From Chrysochromulina tobinii (taxonomy: Eukaryota; Haptophyta; Prymnesiales; Chrysochromulinaceae), in assembly GCA_001275005.1 (NCBI GenBank), contig JWZX01002646.1, forward strand, positions 1 through 43,915: a stretch of DNA of 43,915 nt. The letters run 5' to 3'. Each line of letters starts with the position of its first letter. Positions within the stretch are counted from its first letter, which is position 1. The notes below the pieces were generated by a model. It was not told where the DNA came from. It saw nothing but the letters and a program-made list of their open reading frames with translations, and searched no databases. This document shows, piece by piece, positions 16,909 through 28,249 of the stretch. The translations under genes were made by a program, and so were the position numbers.

Positions 16909-19900
16909 ATGATGAGCATCGAGCATCTGACAACATCGCAGTTGCAGGCCATCCTCTTCACACGCGGCATCGAGCTGCCGGCGGTGACGCAGCCGCTCCC
17001 GTTCTACATACAAAAGGCCAAGGACGTGGGCGTCACGGAGGTGCCTCTCTTGGATCTGGCCACTCTCAAGCCGCCGCCTGCTGCTTCGACGCAGAGCAGC
17101 GCCAGCAGCAGTGCCGCCATGATTAAGATGACGGCGTCAGCGTCCGGGCGGGTCGTGCTTGAGCGGTTGCTGCTCCATCGTCGCGACCACCTGCTGCTGG
17201 GCGCGCTCTGCGCATGGCAGATGAGCGTGCAGGCCAAGATAGCAGCCGACACGCTCTATGAGCGACTCATGGTGCGGTACGAGCACGAAGCGTCCCTCGA
17301 GGATCGGGTGGAGGAGATCGAAGGCTCGCTGTCGCCGATGAAACGAGGAGCGGCTGCCGCTGCGGTGGCGGAAGCGGAACAGCGGCACGTAGCTGCTCTA
17401 GAAGCGCTCCGTTCCGAAGCTGAGGTGGAAAAGGCAGCGGCGCTCGCTGCTGCTGCAGCAGAGGCCAGGGCAGAGGCCGAGGCGCGCGTGGTCGAGGCGA
17501 CAGCCACGGCGCAGTCGAGGACGGCCGCCGCAGAGTCCCAACTGGCTGAGATGGTGGCCAAGGCGGCAGCCGAGGTGGCGGCAGCCGAGGTGGCGGCAGC
17601 CTCCAATGCCGCTGCCACCACCGAGGCCGCGATCGCCGCCGCCAAGGCGGCGGCCGAGGCCGCGCAGTCTGAGCTCGAGAAGCTGCGCGAGAGCAGTGCC
17701 GCAGCGGCGGCGCGCGAGGCCGCGCTCGCAACGGCACTCGAGGAGGCACGGCAGCAGGCGGTACGGCAGGCGGCGCAGCTGAGCGCCGAGCTGAGCGTGG
17801 CAGTCGAGCGCGCCGACGCCCACGCGGCCCAACAGCAGGCGCTCGTTACGGCGCTCGAGACCCAGCAGAAGGCGAGCGCGGCCGCGCTGGCGGAGGCGGT
17901 GGAGGCGGCGGTGGAGGCGACGCGAGCGCAGGAGCAGAGGGCGGCGATGGCGGCGCTAGAGACGAAACTCGAGCTGGCTCGGCAAGAGCACGCGAACGCC
18001 GTCTCGAGCGCTCAAGCCGCTGCTCTGGCTGCAGCGCTCGAGACGGCGCGTGTCGACACGCAGAGGGCGGTTGAGCTTGCGGCCGCCGAGGCGGCGCGTC
18101 GCGCTGCCGAGCAGGCGAGCGCTGTGGCGAGCGCGCAGCAGGAGGCGGCCGTGGCGGCGGCCGTGGCGGCGGCTATTGAGAAGGTCGAGAGTCGGATGCG
18201 TGAGGAGGCCATCTCGGAGCAATCTCGGATGCGTGAGGAGGCGGCCGCAGCGGCGGAGGCCGCGGCGGAGGCGGCGGAGGCGGCGGCCACCGCGGCCGCA
18301 GCGGACAAGAGCGCAGCGCTCGCGGCAGCGGCGGCAGTAGCCGATGAAGAACGCCGCGCTGCGGTGGGCGCTGCGGTGGAGGCAGCTGTGGCTGCGGCGA
18401 TGGGCTCCGCCGAAGGCGCTGTCGCCGCGGCCGCGACGCAGGCGAGGATAGAAGCTATCTCGGAGCAATCTCGGATGCGTGAGGAGGCAATCTCGCAGGC
18501 GAGGATAGAGGCGGCGCAGGCGCAGGCGCAGGCGGCGGAGGCCCAAGCAGAGGCCAGCAGCGCTCGAGCGGCGGCGCAGGCGGCGCAGGCCGATGCAGCA
18601 GCTGCGCTGGAGCGCGCGCGCACGGCAGACGAGACACTGCGAGCCGCCCAGGACGGCGCCCAGGCAGCGCGCGAAACCGCCGAGGATGCGCAGCTCGCGG
18701 CCGAGAATGCGCAGCTCGCGGCCGAGGTCGCCCTTGAGAGCGCCGAGGCGGCGCGCGAGAGGGCCGAGGTGGCGCGGGCGCAGGCGCAGAGCCATCTGGA
18801 CGCGGCAGTGGCTGCCCAGCAGGCGGCGGCCGCGGAGCACACGCTTGCGCTCGCAGCCTGGCAAGCACGCGAGGCGACGCTCGACACGGCGCTCGCGGCG
18901 GCACTGGAGCGTGTGGGCGAGCTCGAGAGGCAGATCGAGAAGCAGGCGTTGGAGCACACCCAGCAGCACAGGGTGCTTCTCGAGCAGGAGCAGCAGCAGC
19001 AGCAGCAGCAGCTGGCAGCGGCGCTGGCGCAGGTGGAGGCGGCGCAGGCTCAACTGGCAGTTGCAAGGGAGGAGGCACAGGCGGCAGCAGAGGCCGCGAC
19101 GGCGAAGCGCCTCGTGACGCTTGCTGAGCAACTCGCCGCAGCACAGGCGGACACGGACGCAGCCAAGGCCGAAGCGATTGCCTCGGCCGAGGCGGCCTCC
19201 ACCGCTGCCGCCGAGTTGCAGCAGCTCAAGGAGGCCGTGTGCGAGCAGAACCGAGGGCCGGCAGTGGGGGTGACGACGGCGGAGGTGCAGTCGGCGGCGG
19301 CTGTCGCAGCCGAGGCACGGGCGGCGGCGGCCGAGGAGCGTGCTCGTGTGGCTGAGGAGCGGGCGAGTGCGGCTGAGGCGGCTGAGGCGGCCGGCGCATT
19401 GCTCGCCCAGGCGCATTGCGACCTCGACCTCGACCTCGACCTCGGCCAATCTCGACCAATCTCGACCAATCTCGACCTCGATCTCGCCCAGGCAAGCCTC
19501 ACGTCGCCGCAAAAGGAAGCCTCCGCCAAAAGTCGAATCGAAGCCGAAGTGGTTCGGCGAGTGGAGGCCGAGGTGACGAAGCGCATGGCCGAGATCGAGG
19601 TCGAGATCGAGGCCGAGGTGACGAAGCGCACGGCCGCGGCCGAAGCGATCGCCTCATTTCACGCGGGCTCGGCGTCAGGCCCGGCGCCCGGCACGGCGCG
19701 CCACGTCGCGGCCATGACGAGCGCCGGGTTGGGCGCCGAGCTGCGCGCCAGCTCGCGCGCGCGCCAGGCCGCCATCGGAGCATGCCTACGCTCGGTGCTC
19801 CGCGCGCCCGAGCTGCACGCGCTGGGGGCGAGCCTCGCTCGCTGGCGCGTGGGCGTCGAGGAGCTCGAGGCGAGATTGGGACGATCTCCACGGGAGATGA

Positions 19901-22900
19901 TGCTCGGCGCTGTGTGCCGTTGGCGCGTCGCGGTGGGCGGTCTCGGCGCTTACCTCGGCGCTCATCTCGGCGCCTCGGGCGCCCTTGGGCAACCGGGCCT
20001 CACGCTGCTCCGGTGCGTCTGGCACGACGTGCGCACGGCCCTGCGCTCGGATGCCGAGCGCCAGCAGCGGCGTCGTGCGCTACGGAAACGACAAGGCGCC
20101 GTCATGGGCGGGGGCGCCGTCATGGGCGGAGGGCCCGCGGCGCGCGCCTCGCTGACGCGCCTGGGCTTCTCGCGCTGGAGGCGCCGTCTCGTGCGCCTGC
20201 ATGCTCAGAGCATCGTGGACGCGGAGCTCGGGGGGCGCTCCATTGCGTTTGGCGCCCACCAAGGACGACGCACCGGCGCTGTGAATGTGAACAGGACGGG
20301 CGGCGGGAGATCTCGGGAGATCTCGGGCCTCGACAGCGGCGCTGTGAATGTGAACAGCGCTCGAGGCCTTTGGCGGCGCTGGGCGGCGCGCGCTGTGAAT
20401 GGCGCATCCGGACGCGGCGCACTCGTCCTAGGCGCCGCCGCGTGGCAGCGCAAGGCGAGCGCCCTCGGCCTACGCTCGCTCGAGCTCGCCAGCCGGCGAA
20501 CGCGCGTCATCCAGGCGTCCAAGGCGCACGCGAGTGCCGCCGCCCTCGCCCGAGCCTGGCGAGGTCTCTCCATCTGGCTCCCCGAGATCGCGCACTCGGC
20601 GATGGCGCTCGCCGCGGCGCGAGGGGCGTGGCGGCGGCGGGCACTTGGCGGCACTTGGCGCAGCTGGCTGGCGATGGCGGAGCGGCGGCGGCAGCGGGAG
20701 CAGCGGGTGCAGCGCGAGGCGGAGGCCGAGGCGCGCGAGGCCGCGCGAGTGCGCGGGCGTGCGGGGGCGCTGCTCTTGGCCGCGCAGGAGGCCGAGGCGG
20801 AGGCGGAGGCGGAGGCGGCGGAGACTGCGGCCGCGGCCGCGGCGGCGGCCGCGGCTGCCGCTGCGGCGCACCGTCGGCGCCAACTCGAAGAGGAAGCGAA
20901 GCTGGCGGCGAGGGAGCATGCGAGCGCGCAGCACCGAGCGGCGAGGGAGGAGGCGGCGAGGGAGGAGGCGGCGAGGCAAGAGACGGCCAGGAGGGAGCTC
21001 AGCCTGCGTCGTGAGCGCACCGTCGCCGCCACCTCGCCGCCCCCACCGCCTCGCGCCGCTCACGACGGCGCCTCTCCGACTCATCATCTTCGAGATCTGC
21101 CGCCCATGACGGCGCCCTCACTGCCGCCCACGACGGCGCCCTCACTGGCGCGAGTCACATCCCCCCGTCGCTCTCGCGACCTGCCGCCCACGACGGCGCC
21201 CTCGCCTTCGCCGCGGCCCTTCGCTCGGCAGAGCCTCTCGCCGCCCTCTCACCGCTCACCACCGCCCACGACCACGACCACGACCACGACGATGCTGCCC
21301 CCCGTGACGAGCGCCGCACCGGGCGCCGTACCGGCAGGTGGGCCACCAGTGGTCCAAGGCGCCGTGCCGGGCGCTACCGTCCTCGGGCGCATGGTCGAGG
21401 CAGTGCCGCTCCATGCGGCGGCCGACGCCGCCACATGGGCGCAGGCGGACGAGTGGACCAAAGCGGCCGCAAGAATCCGAGCAGACGAGTGGTCACGCGC
21501 GAACGAAGCGCAGAAGCAGGCGGTCGCGCAGGCGGCGGCGCAGGCGGCGGCGCAGGCGGCGGCGCAGGCGGCGGCGCAGGCGGCGGCTCAGGCGGCGGCG
21601 CAGGACGCGCGCGCGTACCCACATGCGGAGGCGGAGGCGCGCGACGCTGAGTATCATTTGCGATGTGACGAGATGAAGGTCGTCGATGGCGCGAGAGCGA
21701 ATGCGATCCTGAATGCCTCTGTGCGCTGCGCTGTGACGGCCGAGGCGGCGCCCGAGACGGCGCGTGCCCGCCGTCGCGCCGAAGCGATCGCGATCCGTGA
21801 AACGGAGGCACTCGAGAGTGCTCGCACCGCCATGATCGTCGCCGACGCGCGGCGCGCTGCTGAGGCGGCTGAGGCGGCCCACGTGGCTAGGGTCGAGCGG
21901 GCCGCGCGTGCTGCCGAGGCCGCGGCGCGAGCTCAAGCGGGCACTCTCGCGGCGCGTGCGCCCGATACGGCGCTCGGCGCGGAGGCAGCGGCTCGGCTAG
22001 CGGCGGACACCGCCCGGCTGCGTGCCCACGCGCACGCGCACGCCAGCCGCTCGCCGCCCTACCAGCCGCCCTACCAGCCGAGGCAGTCCCCTCAATGGGC
22101 CGTCCATTCACACGTCCATTCACACGCGAGCCTCGAGCCCCCTCAGTGGGCCGTCTGGGCGGCCAGCGGCGCGGGCGGCAGGTTCGGCCCCGGCGCCGGC
22201 GTGCACGCCGACGGCGGCACGCCTCTGCCCGAGCGCCGTCCCGAGCGCGTGCCTCCGATGGCCCCGGGTGCGATTGGGGCAGGGCTGGGCGCTGGGCTGG
22301 GCGCTCGGGACGGCGCTGGGCTGGGCGCGTTCAGCGGCGTACCGGTACCAACGGGCGGCAGGGCGGCTGGAGTCTCGTTGGAGGAGTCCAAATTTGGGAG
22401 CTTGGGTGGCGAGGCGGCACGACTCGCTCAGCACTGGTGCGACCTGGCGATGCTAGAGGCCGAGGCGAGTGTGCAGAGGCTCCATGACCCTGGCGCTGCC
22501 GCGGCACTCTCTTCGCTCTCGCCGCCCGCACCCTCGAAGCTCGACAACATCTCGCCACCCGTGCCGCCGCCCAGTGCCATTCCTCCAACGCCGACGCTAC
22601 CGACCGCACCGCCCAGTGCACCGTCGGTCCCGGCGCCGCGGGCCACCCCTCTGACCCACCCCCGGCTAGCGCCCACCACGGCGCCGCGGGCCACCCCTCT
22701 GACCCCCCCCCGGCTAGCGCCCACCACGGCGCCGCGGGCCACCCCTCTGACCACCCCCCGGCTAGCGCCCACCACGGCGCCTACCGCCCGCCCGGGGTTG
22801 CGCCGGAGCGCCGTCACGACGCACCCACCGTCCCGATCTCCCCACATCTCCCCATCTCCCCACGGGGTGCCTGCCGTGGCCACCGCCGCCGAGGACGAGG

Positions 22901-23445
22901 CGACAGCGCGTTCGAGCGGCGGCGGCGGCGGAGGCGGCGGAGGCGGAGGCGGCGGAGGCGGCGGCGGCGGCGTGACCCCACGGGCCAGCTCGCCTCGTGT
23001 GGGAGGAGCAAAGAACACCGCCGCGCTCAGTGCGCAGCCAGCCGCTCCGACAATGACGAAGCACAAGCCGCTCGGGACGGCGCTCAATAGCCGCACCAAT
23101 ATTGGCGCTCGGGACGGCGCGATCGGCGGTGCTTGCGGTAAGCTGGAACCGGCACCAACGCCACGCGCTGCGCAGCCGTCGTTCTGGCAGCCAGCTGCGG
23201 GCACTCCGGGTGTGCGTCCCCAGGTCGCCGTGGGCACTCCGGTGGGGGCCCCCATCTACGCCATCGCCGCAGATCCGGCCCTTGCCCGCGGCTCGTCCGC
23301 ACCGAGCGTTTCGTCAAGCGTTTCGTCAAGCGTTACGTCCGGACCGAGCGAGGCGCCGCTCCCTCGCTCCAAAGCGCCTCCTCCAGCGATGCCAGCAGCC
23401 ACAAAGTCTGTCTCGCGCTCCGGCCCGCTGCGGTGGAGCAGGTGA
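16909..23445 (+). CDS. Giant Ala-rich coiled-coil protein with Trp-containing Sfi1-like repeats
   Basis: The predicted protein has 2178 residues, uninterrupted, from the first ATG (MMSIEHLTTSQLQ). Residues 1-45 resemble a SAP or LEM-like helix-turn-helix (LTTSQLQAILFTRGIELP). A very long Ala/Glu/Arg coiled coil spans about 150-930. Residues about 930-1260 carry at least eight Trp-centred units (ASLARWRVG, AVCRWRVAV, GFSRWRRRL, GLWRRWAAR, GAAAWQRKA, ARAWRGLSI, RGAWRRRAL, TWRSWLAMA), similar to Sfi1 repeats that bind centrin. Another coil follows (1260-1365), then Pro-rich, His-rich and poly-Gly regions with tandem repeats. By analogy it could be a centrosome, basal-body or other cytoskeletal scaffold; this is inference. 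Ala richness and GC-biased codons create long false antisense ORFs across the whole gene. Confidence 0.8.
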   Translation: MMSIEHLTTSQLQAILFTRGIELPAVTQPLPFYIQKAKDVGVTEVPLLDLATLKPPPAASTQSSASSSAAMIKMTASASGRVVLERLLLHRRDHLLLGALCAWQMSVQAKIAADTLYERLMVRYEHEASLEDRVEEIEGSLSPMKRGAAAAAVAEAEQRHVAALEALRSEAEVEKAAALAAAAAEARAEAEARVVEATATAQSRTAAAESQLAEMVAKAAAEVAAAEVAAASNAAATTEAAIAAAKAAAEAAQSELEKLRESSAAAAAREAALATALEEARQQAVRQAAQLSAELSVAVERADAHAAQQQALVTALETQQKASAAALAEAVEAAVEATRAQEQRAAMAALETKLELARQEHANAVSSAQAAALAAALETARVDTQRAVELAAAEAARRAAEQASAVASAQQEAAVAAAVAAAIEKVESRMREEAISEQSRMREEAAAAAEAAAEAAEAAATAAAADKSAALAAAAAVADEERRAAVGAAVEAAVAAAMGSAEGAVAAAATQARIEAISEQSRMREEAISQARIEAAQAQAQAAEAQAEASSARAAAQAAQADAAAALERARTADETLRAAQDGAQAARETAEDAQLAAENAQLAAEVALESAEAARERAEVARAQAQSHLDAAVAAQQAAAAEHTLALAAWQAREATLDTALAAALERVGELERQIEKQALEHTQQHRVLLEQEQQQQQQQLAAALAQVEAAQAQLAVAREEAQAAAEAATAKRLVTLAEQLAAAQADTDAAKAEAIASAEAASTAAAELQQLKEAVCEQNRGPAVGVTTAEVQSAAAVAAEARAAAAEERARVAEERASAAEAAEAAGALLAQAHCDLDLDLDLGQSRPISTNLDLDLAQASLTSPQKEASAKSRIEAEVVRRVEAEVTKRMAEIEVEIEAEVTKRTAAAEAIASFHAGSASGPAPGTARHVAAMTSAGLGAELRASSRARQAAIGACLRSVLRAPELHALGASLARWRVGVEELEARLGRSPREMMLGAVCRWRVAVGGLGAYLGAHLGASGALGQPGLTLLRCVWHDVRTALRSDAERQQRRRALRKRQGAVMGGGAVMGGGPAARASLTRLGFSRWRRRLVRLHAQSIVDAELGGRSIAFGAHQGRRTGAVNVNRTGGGRSREISGLDSGAVNVNSARGLWRRWAARAVNGASGRGALVLGAAAWQRKASALGLRSLELASRRTRVIQASKAHASAAALARAWRGLSIWLPEIAHSAMALAAARGAWRRRALGGTWRSWLAMAERRRQREQRVQREAEAEAREAARVRGRAGALLLAAQEAEAEAEAEAAETAAAAAAAAAAAAAAHRRRQLEEEAKLAAREHASAQHRAAREEAAREEAARQETARRELSLRRERTVAATSPPPPPRAAHDGASPTHHLRDLPPMTAPSLPPTTAPSLARVTSPRRSRDLPPTTAPSPSPRPFARQSLSPPSHRSPPPTTTTTTTTMLPPVTSAAPGAVPAGGPPVVQGAVPGATVLGRMVEAVPLHAAADAATWAQADEWTKAAARIRADEWSRANEAQKQAVAQAAAQAAAQAAAQAAAQAAAQAAAQDARAYPHAEAEARDAEYHLRCDEMKVVDGARANAILNASVRCAVTAEAAPETARARRRAEAIAIRETEALESARTAMIVADARRAAEAAEAAHVARVERAARAAEAAARAQAGTLAARAPDTALGAEAAARLAADTARLRAHAHAHASRSPPYQPPYQPRQSPQWAVHSHVHSHASLEPPQWAVWAASGAGGRFGPGAGVHADGGTPLPERRPERVPPMAPGAIGAGLGAGLGARDGAGLGAFSGVPVPTGGRAAGVSLEESKFGSLGGEAARLAQHWCDLAMLEAEASVQRLHDPGAAAALSSLSPPAPSKLDNISPPVPPPSAIPPTPTLPTAPPSAPSVPAPRATPLTHPRLAPTTAPRATPLTPPRLAPTTAPRATPLTTPRLAPTTAPTARPGLRRSAVTTHPPSRSPHISPSPHGVPAVATAAEDEATARSSGGGGGGGGGGGGGGGGGGVTPRASSPRVGGAKNTAALSAQPAAPTMTKHKPLGTALNSRTNIGARDGAIGGACGKLEPAPTPRAAQPSFWQPAAGTPGVRPQVAVGTPVGAPIYAIAADPALARGSSAPSVSSSVSSSVTSGPSEAPLPRSKAPPPAMPAATKSVSRSGPLRWSR
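22636..22779 (+). repeat. Three 48-bp tandem repeats in the coiled-coil gene
   Basis: Three near-identical units encode PRATPLTxPRLAPTTA. Differences between units are only one or two bases, which indicates recent duplication. Confidence 0.85.
22915..22972 (+). repeat. GGC/GGA poly-glycine microsatellite
   Basis: A run of ggc and gga codons encodes about 18 consecutive glycines in the C-terminal region of the coiled-coil protein. Confidence 0.85.
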
Positions 23446-23932
23446 AAGATGACTCGCCGCGCGCTCACGGACCACGGCGCACGGGGGATGCCGCCCCGAT
23501 ACTTAGCGAGATGGCAGATGCTTAACGTACGTGGCTGTGCCGCACAAGTGAAGATAACCCGACCCAGACCTCGATTAGCGATTACATAGGGACCCAGCCA
23601 AAGTTTCAGCCGTACACCCCGTACACCCGGCTCAGTGGTACTGGTAAATAATGTACGGTAGTGGCATTATATTTTATCGGCGGCGGTATATTCGATTCGG
23701 CGGTGCGCTTCGGTTCTCAATGTCAAATTGACCGCCCATACGATACATAGAGAGACGTTTGAGGTTATATGACCGCTTTCGACGATAGTCGAGGTACTCG
23801 ACTAGAGATGGGCATTCGTATCTCGCATCGACGCAAGGGAGAGCCCGGAAATCTATGTGTGTGCCTGCGGCGACCGCCTTGGCAGTCGCTTCGGCCTCCG
23901 CCTGCGCCTTCTCAGCAGCTGCCTTCGTTGGC
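23446..23932. other. Convergent intergenic region
   Basis: These 487 bp lie between the 3' ends of the coiled-coil gene (plus) and the polycystin gene (minus). The sequence is less GC-rich than its neighbours, with an AT-rich patch near 23640-23690. No gene or clear terminator signal is seen. Confidence 0.5.
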
Positions 23933-26900
23933 CTATGACTTTGACTTGAGGTTGAGCTTTGACTTCAGCTTTGACTTCAGCTTTTCGTCAAACACCTCGA
24001 CGTTCATGGCTGCTCCGAGCTGCAGCCGCCTGATATCCTCAGCGGCCGATTCGGCCGGGGCCTGCGGAGAGTCTGGACGAGAGGTCCCTGTAAACGGGAC
24101 GGAACGGATGAAGCCGTTCAAGAAGTTGTCGATCTTGCGAATGAAAGTGCGGAATCGATTATCTTCGTCGTCGCTATCCGAGCACCTCGAAAGCTCTTCG
24201 AGCCATTCCTCCAGGGTGGTGTTGTCCTTTTCTACTGGCTCGCTTTTCTCGTTCGTCTCAAGGTTGATGGGTGCGAATCTTGTGTCTTTCTTCTTGCCTC
24301 TGGCGAGAAGTCGCAACCTGCGAACACTCGATAATCTACCTAGTCGAGAAGAAGACGACTTTTTTCTGCCTTTCTCGAGCAGCGCCGGATCGAGTTGGTC
24401 CGCTTCGTGTTGCGATTCTTCTTCCTCTAGCAGCTGATATTCTTCAAGAGCTTCGATGAGCTTCATGAGCTCGAAGTCCGTCCTCCTCGAGAACTCGGCA
24501 GTGGTACTCTTTTGGTCTTTGAGTGCTTTTGCGATCCTCGCCAGGGTCTTCCTGCGCTCTATGCGTCTTTCCCTGCGCCGTTGGAGAAGAACTGTGGCGT
24601 GAGACCAGGCTTCACCTTCGATGGCGACGATGACGGCCGTGCCGAAGAAGAAGAAAATGATTACCAAAGCCAAGTAGAAGAGGATGCCCGACAATTGCTC
24701 ACCAATTCCCTGGGTCGACAGCTCGGACAGAAAAAGCTTGAGTACTGTCGCATCGCCGATGATGATTTCCAAGAAGGAGTAGAAGGATGATGGAGATACG
24801 ATCTCGGTATAGTAGTCGGAGGAACGGGATGTGCCAAAAAGCAAGCTACCGATGATCAGGAACGCGAACATCAGGTGGACGAGCATGACAAAGAGCGTGG
24901 CTATGAGGGGCGCCGTTGACTTCAGCGCTGTTAGGCGGACGCGAATCTCCATGCGCAAAATCATGAAGCTCACGCTGCGGACGAGCGCGCAATAGAGTGC
25001 GAAGCTGAGGAAGGCGCGCAGTAGCATTTCCGAATCGGCCATCGGAGAGAGGTCCACAAAGTTCCGATTGTCAAAAGTGCCCTTCGCTTTGATGAGGTTC
25101 CGAACCGTGTCTTGATGGGCAAAGAAGGACGCTCCCGCCCCTACGAAGAGCACCAGCTGGCAAATGTCGGAAACCCAATACGCAATACGCACGGAGCGCT
25201 CCATGCCTTCCGGATCACTCGATCGCGCGGCTAGGAACCTGAGCAAGGCAGATCCACTCCTTGCTCCACTGACGGGATCAAGAATATCGGCAGCCAAGGG
25301 GTCGAACGTCGCGATCATGTCGAAGTACCGTTCCTTGCGCAGTCGGAGCCACATCTCGTGTAGCACCTCCACGTGGCGAAGGACGAGAAGGACCGCGTAG
25401 ACACCGCCCATCCAGTAGACAACGCTGTTATAGGTCGGAAGGGCAAATGTTGTCCACATGACATCACCGCCCCTCAGCTCTAACGTGTGCTCGCATGCCG
25501 TGCGAGTCCTCTGCTCGGGACGCACCGTGCCGAAGTCGTTGACTTCAAATATGATGTCGGTGAAGATGAAGCACCCCGTTTGAGGATTGAACGTCTGCAT
25601 GCGAGCCACAACAGACAGAGTGTCCTCATCGATCCAGTCGCCATTGATGAGCTCTCCGATCGCCTTACGATAGTCCGCAGCCGCCCAGATGTCTCGAATA
25701 TAGCCACCTGGTCCGTAGCAGGTTTGTAAGTACGAGCTGACTGTGCAGATGGGGCCCTGGTTCGCGTCGCCACTGGGCGTGAACGTGAAGCCCGCTGAAG
25801 CAAGATCGAGATTAGCTCGCGCGTAGGCGTTCCCATAAGTGCCACTGTGCCGACGTTGCCTATCTGTGCATCGAGGTGTCTGCGCCGTCTTCCATCTGTC
25901 CACGCCCAGCAGCGAGCGGAGAATTTCGAGGGAGGACCTCAAGGTGCCGTTCAACGAGGATTGCGTGTCTTCCTCTTTGTCCGAGAAGCTGCGCGACCAT
26001 CGCGCAAGACCAACGTTAATCGGGTCGTGGTTAAGTTCCGAACAGCTCTGCCTTGTTCTACGCTCCTGGAACAGCCGCAGCGGGTTGATCATGTTGTTGG
26101 TCATGCCAACGATTCCGGTGAGGTTGATCGACTCGTTGCCCCAGTAGCTGCCGAGACGCACAGGGTCGATGAGGCAGGCGTCTGTGAGTCTTGGACATCC
26201 TAGCCATGGAGATGCCCAGGGGCATGCATGCAAGCCACATGCACATGCGCATGCTCCTTCCGCGCATGTCCCGCACGCGCGAGTGCGCGCGACTCACTCG
26301 ATAGCTTTGCCCCCATAGTGGCATCGCGGGGCAAGGACCTCCATGAGATAGAACTGGATGTACGCTTTGATGCCGCCAAGGGTCTTGACTTTGCCGAGGG
26401 TGAACAGGTTCGGGAAACCTTCCATCGAGTAGTGGTGCCAGGTGCCGAGTGCACCTATGAACGGGAAGGCCGTGAAGCCGTCGCCCAGCTCCGACCATCT
26501 TCCGGGGAGGGGGAATCTTCGCTCGAATTCCTCGTGGACTCCGAAGTCGTCGAACCCATGTTGTGTGAAGGTGCCGTTGCGATCGAACGGCCAGAGGGTG
26601 TTCAGTAAGCCCATAGCTGTTAGCGAGGTGAGCTCGCCATAGAGGTACTCCCCGGCACTCAAGAAGTCGGCTGCGATGGGGTCTACGTAATCCGACCCGA
26701 TCCGAGCCACTCTCTCGCAATGTGGGCCCCATAAAGCCGCGTATGCCACTCTGTTGTCCGGGTCAAAGGCAGACAACTCTGTGTAGAACGCGGTCTGATT
26801 GCTCAATTTATTCTGCGTGTAGATGCGAAACGCCTCGTAACGTTGCTCGGTACTCGCCTGCAGGTAGTTGAACATCCCGCTTTTCAAGGGTCTCTGCATC

Positions 26901-28249
26901 GCGTTCGCCTGGCATCCGGGGGCGATGGGTCCAATGAGTTCGTGATTGCAAGCGGGAGTGGCATGGAGCGCAAATAAGCATGGCGCTCGAGCAAAAGCTG
27001 CATGAGCTCTACTCAGACAGAGCCTTGCGTCGCCATCGGCAAAGCAGAGACGCTTGCACGCGAGATGCGGGGCGGGGCGCACCGTGAAGTATCCGCGAGT
27101 CGGATCGAAGCACATCATGGCCGCAAACAAGATCGTGAAGATGTAGTGGCATACGGCGCGCAGCCCTAGCTTCCTTTGCCATCGGCGTCGCAAACGATTT
27201 ATGAGGACGTTTCGGATGATCTCGGCGCGATCATGCGAAGTGACGTACTCCTTCTTGTCTTCAGGGATCTCCTCTTCTTCCTCCTGAATAGCTGGCACAG
27301 CAGACGCCCGAATCTGGAGGGCTCGCTTGTTGGCTGGCAAGGCGGAGAGCGTCTCATTGACAAAGGCCTGGGGATTGTAGACCTTGATGTTGGCCATATC
27401 CCAGCACCGAATCTCTTCATTTGGGTTCATGGGGTTCTTAATCCGCCAGTAGCGGCGCGCATCCTTGGCGACGTCGCCGAATGTATACGACTTGGTGACA
27501 CGAAAGACCACCGAATCGAACGAGCTGGCGCTCTGACTTGTATGCTCGTCGGTCGCCCAGTGCACCTGCACGCTCTCAAGCCCTCGTGCCTCGATTTCTG
27601 GAACAGGAAGAAGCCGTGCATGCGAGCCTGAAGCCGTGCGCACCTTTCTGCCGCGTCGGACGGCCTGTATCTTGGTGGCTGCAGCCTGCTCCTTGGGTGA
27701 GTAGATTTCCAGATGGGTGCCGTGTTCATATTCCCACCGCTCGATCGCTTCGTGCACCACATGGCGAGCGGCCTCGATATTCACCTGTGAGACTGAGTGC
27801 TGAGCTGCTACTAGCAGCTCACCCTCGATCTCGGTCTCGTTGAACGGTGGTTCTTTAACCTGAGCGTTGTTGGGCATGTATTCGATCGCCTGACGAGAGA
27901 TTTCCTTCAGGCGCTGCTCAATATTTTTCTTCATGAGTTCCGCCGCTGCTGCGAGTGCTACTGCTTGGATAGGGACGAGGTCTTCGAGGACGCCGTCCAA
28001 CGATTGCATGAACGATTCGCGGAGCTGGATTTGGTCCACCGTGATCAGCGGAGCTACGTAGTGCTGCTTTTGGATCATGGCCAGCTCTTGCGACACCTGC
28101 TCAAACTGCTTGCGCACGACTTCGCGCTGAGCGCACGCCGCCTGCAGCCGCTGCTGCTCCGCCTCAAAGATTCGCCGCTGCTGCTCCCTGATGAATGCAG
28201 CGACTTCCTTGTTGGCCGGCAACTTTTCCGGCAGATCGAAGTACGGCAT
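23933..28249 (-). CDS. Polycystin (PKD2)-like TRP channel, three predicted exons
   Basis: Two adjacent minus-strand ORFs form one gene. Predicted exons are 28249-27083, 26908-26298 and 26189-23933, giving 4035 bp and 1344 residues. Intron 2 (26190-26297, 108 bp) has GTGAGT and AAG ends and restores the frame across the TGA at 26294. Intron 1 (26909-27082, 174 bp, GTGCGC to CAG) is in phase and stop-free, so it could instead be coding. Features in order: N-terminal coiled coil (15-60), an IQ-like motif near 190-205 (ATKIQAVRRGRK), TM1 about 362-380, a large extracellular polycystin domain with GPGGYIRDIW, then five more spans. The pore region reads SFLEIIIGDATVL, matching the polycystin filter region (ILGD). 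The cytoplasmic tail has a coiled coil and a Lys/Leu/Ser repeat (KLKSKLKSK). It is probably a cation channel at the plasma or flagellar membrane; the IQ motif hints at calmodulin binding. Confidence 0.85.

Noticed and set aside
17956-19512. 518-codon minus-strand ORF rich in Arg and Leu inside the coiled-coil gene
   Set aside because: It is antisense to a GC-rich Ala/Glu coiled-coil region, where stops are rare on the other strand. It has no domain features and lies wholly inside a 2178-codon gene.
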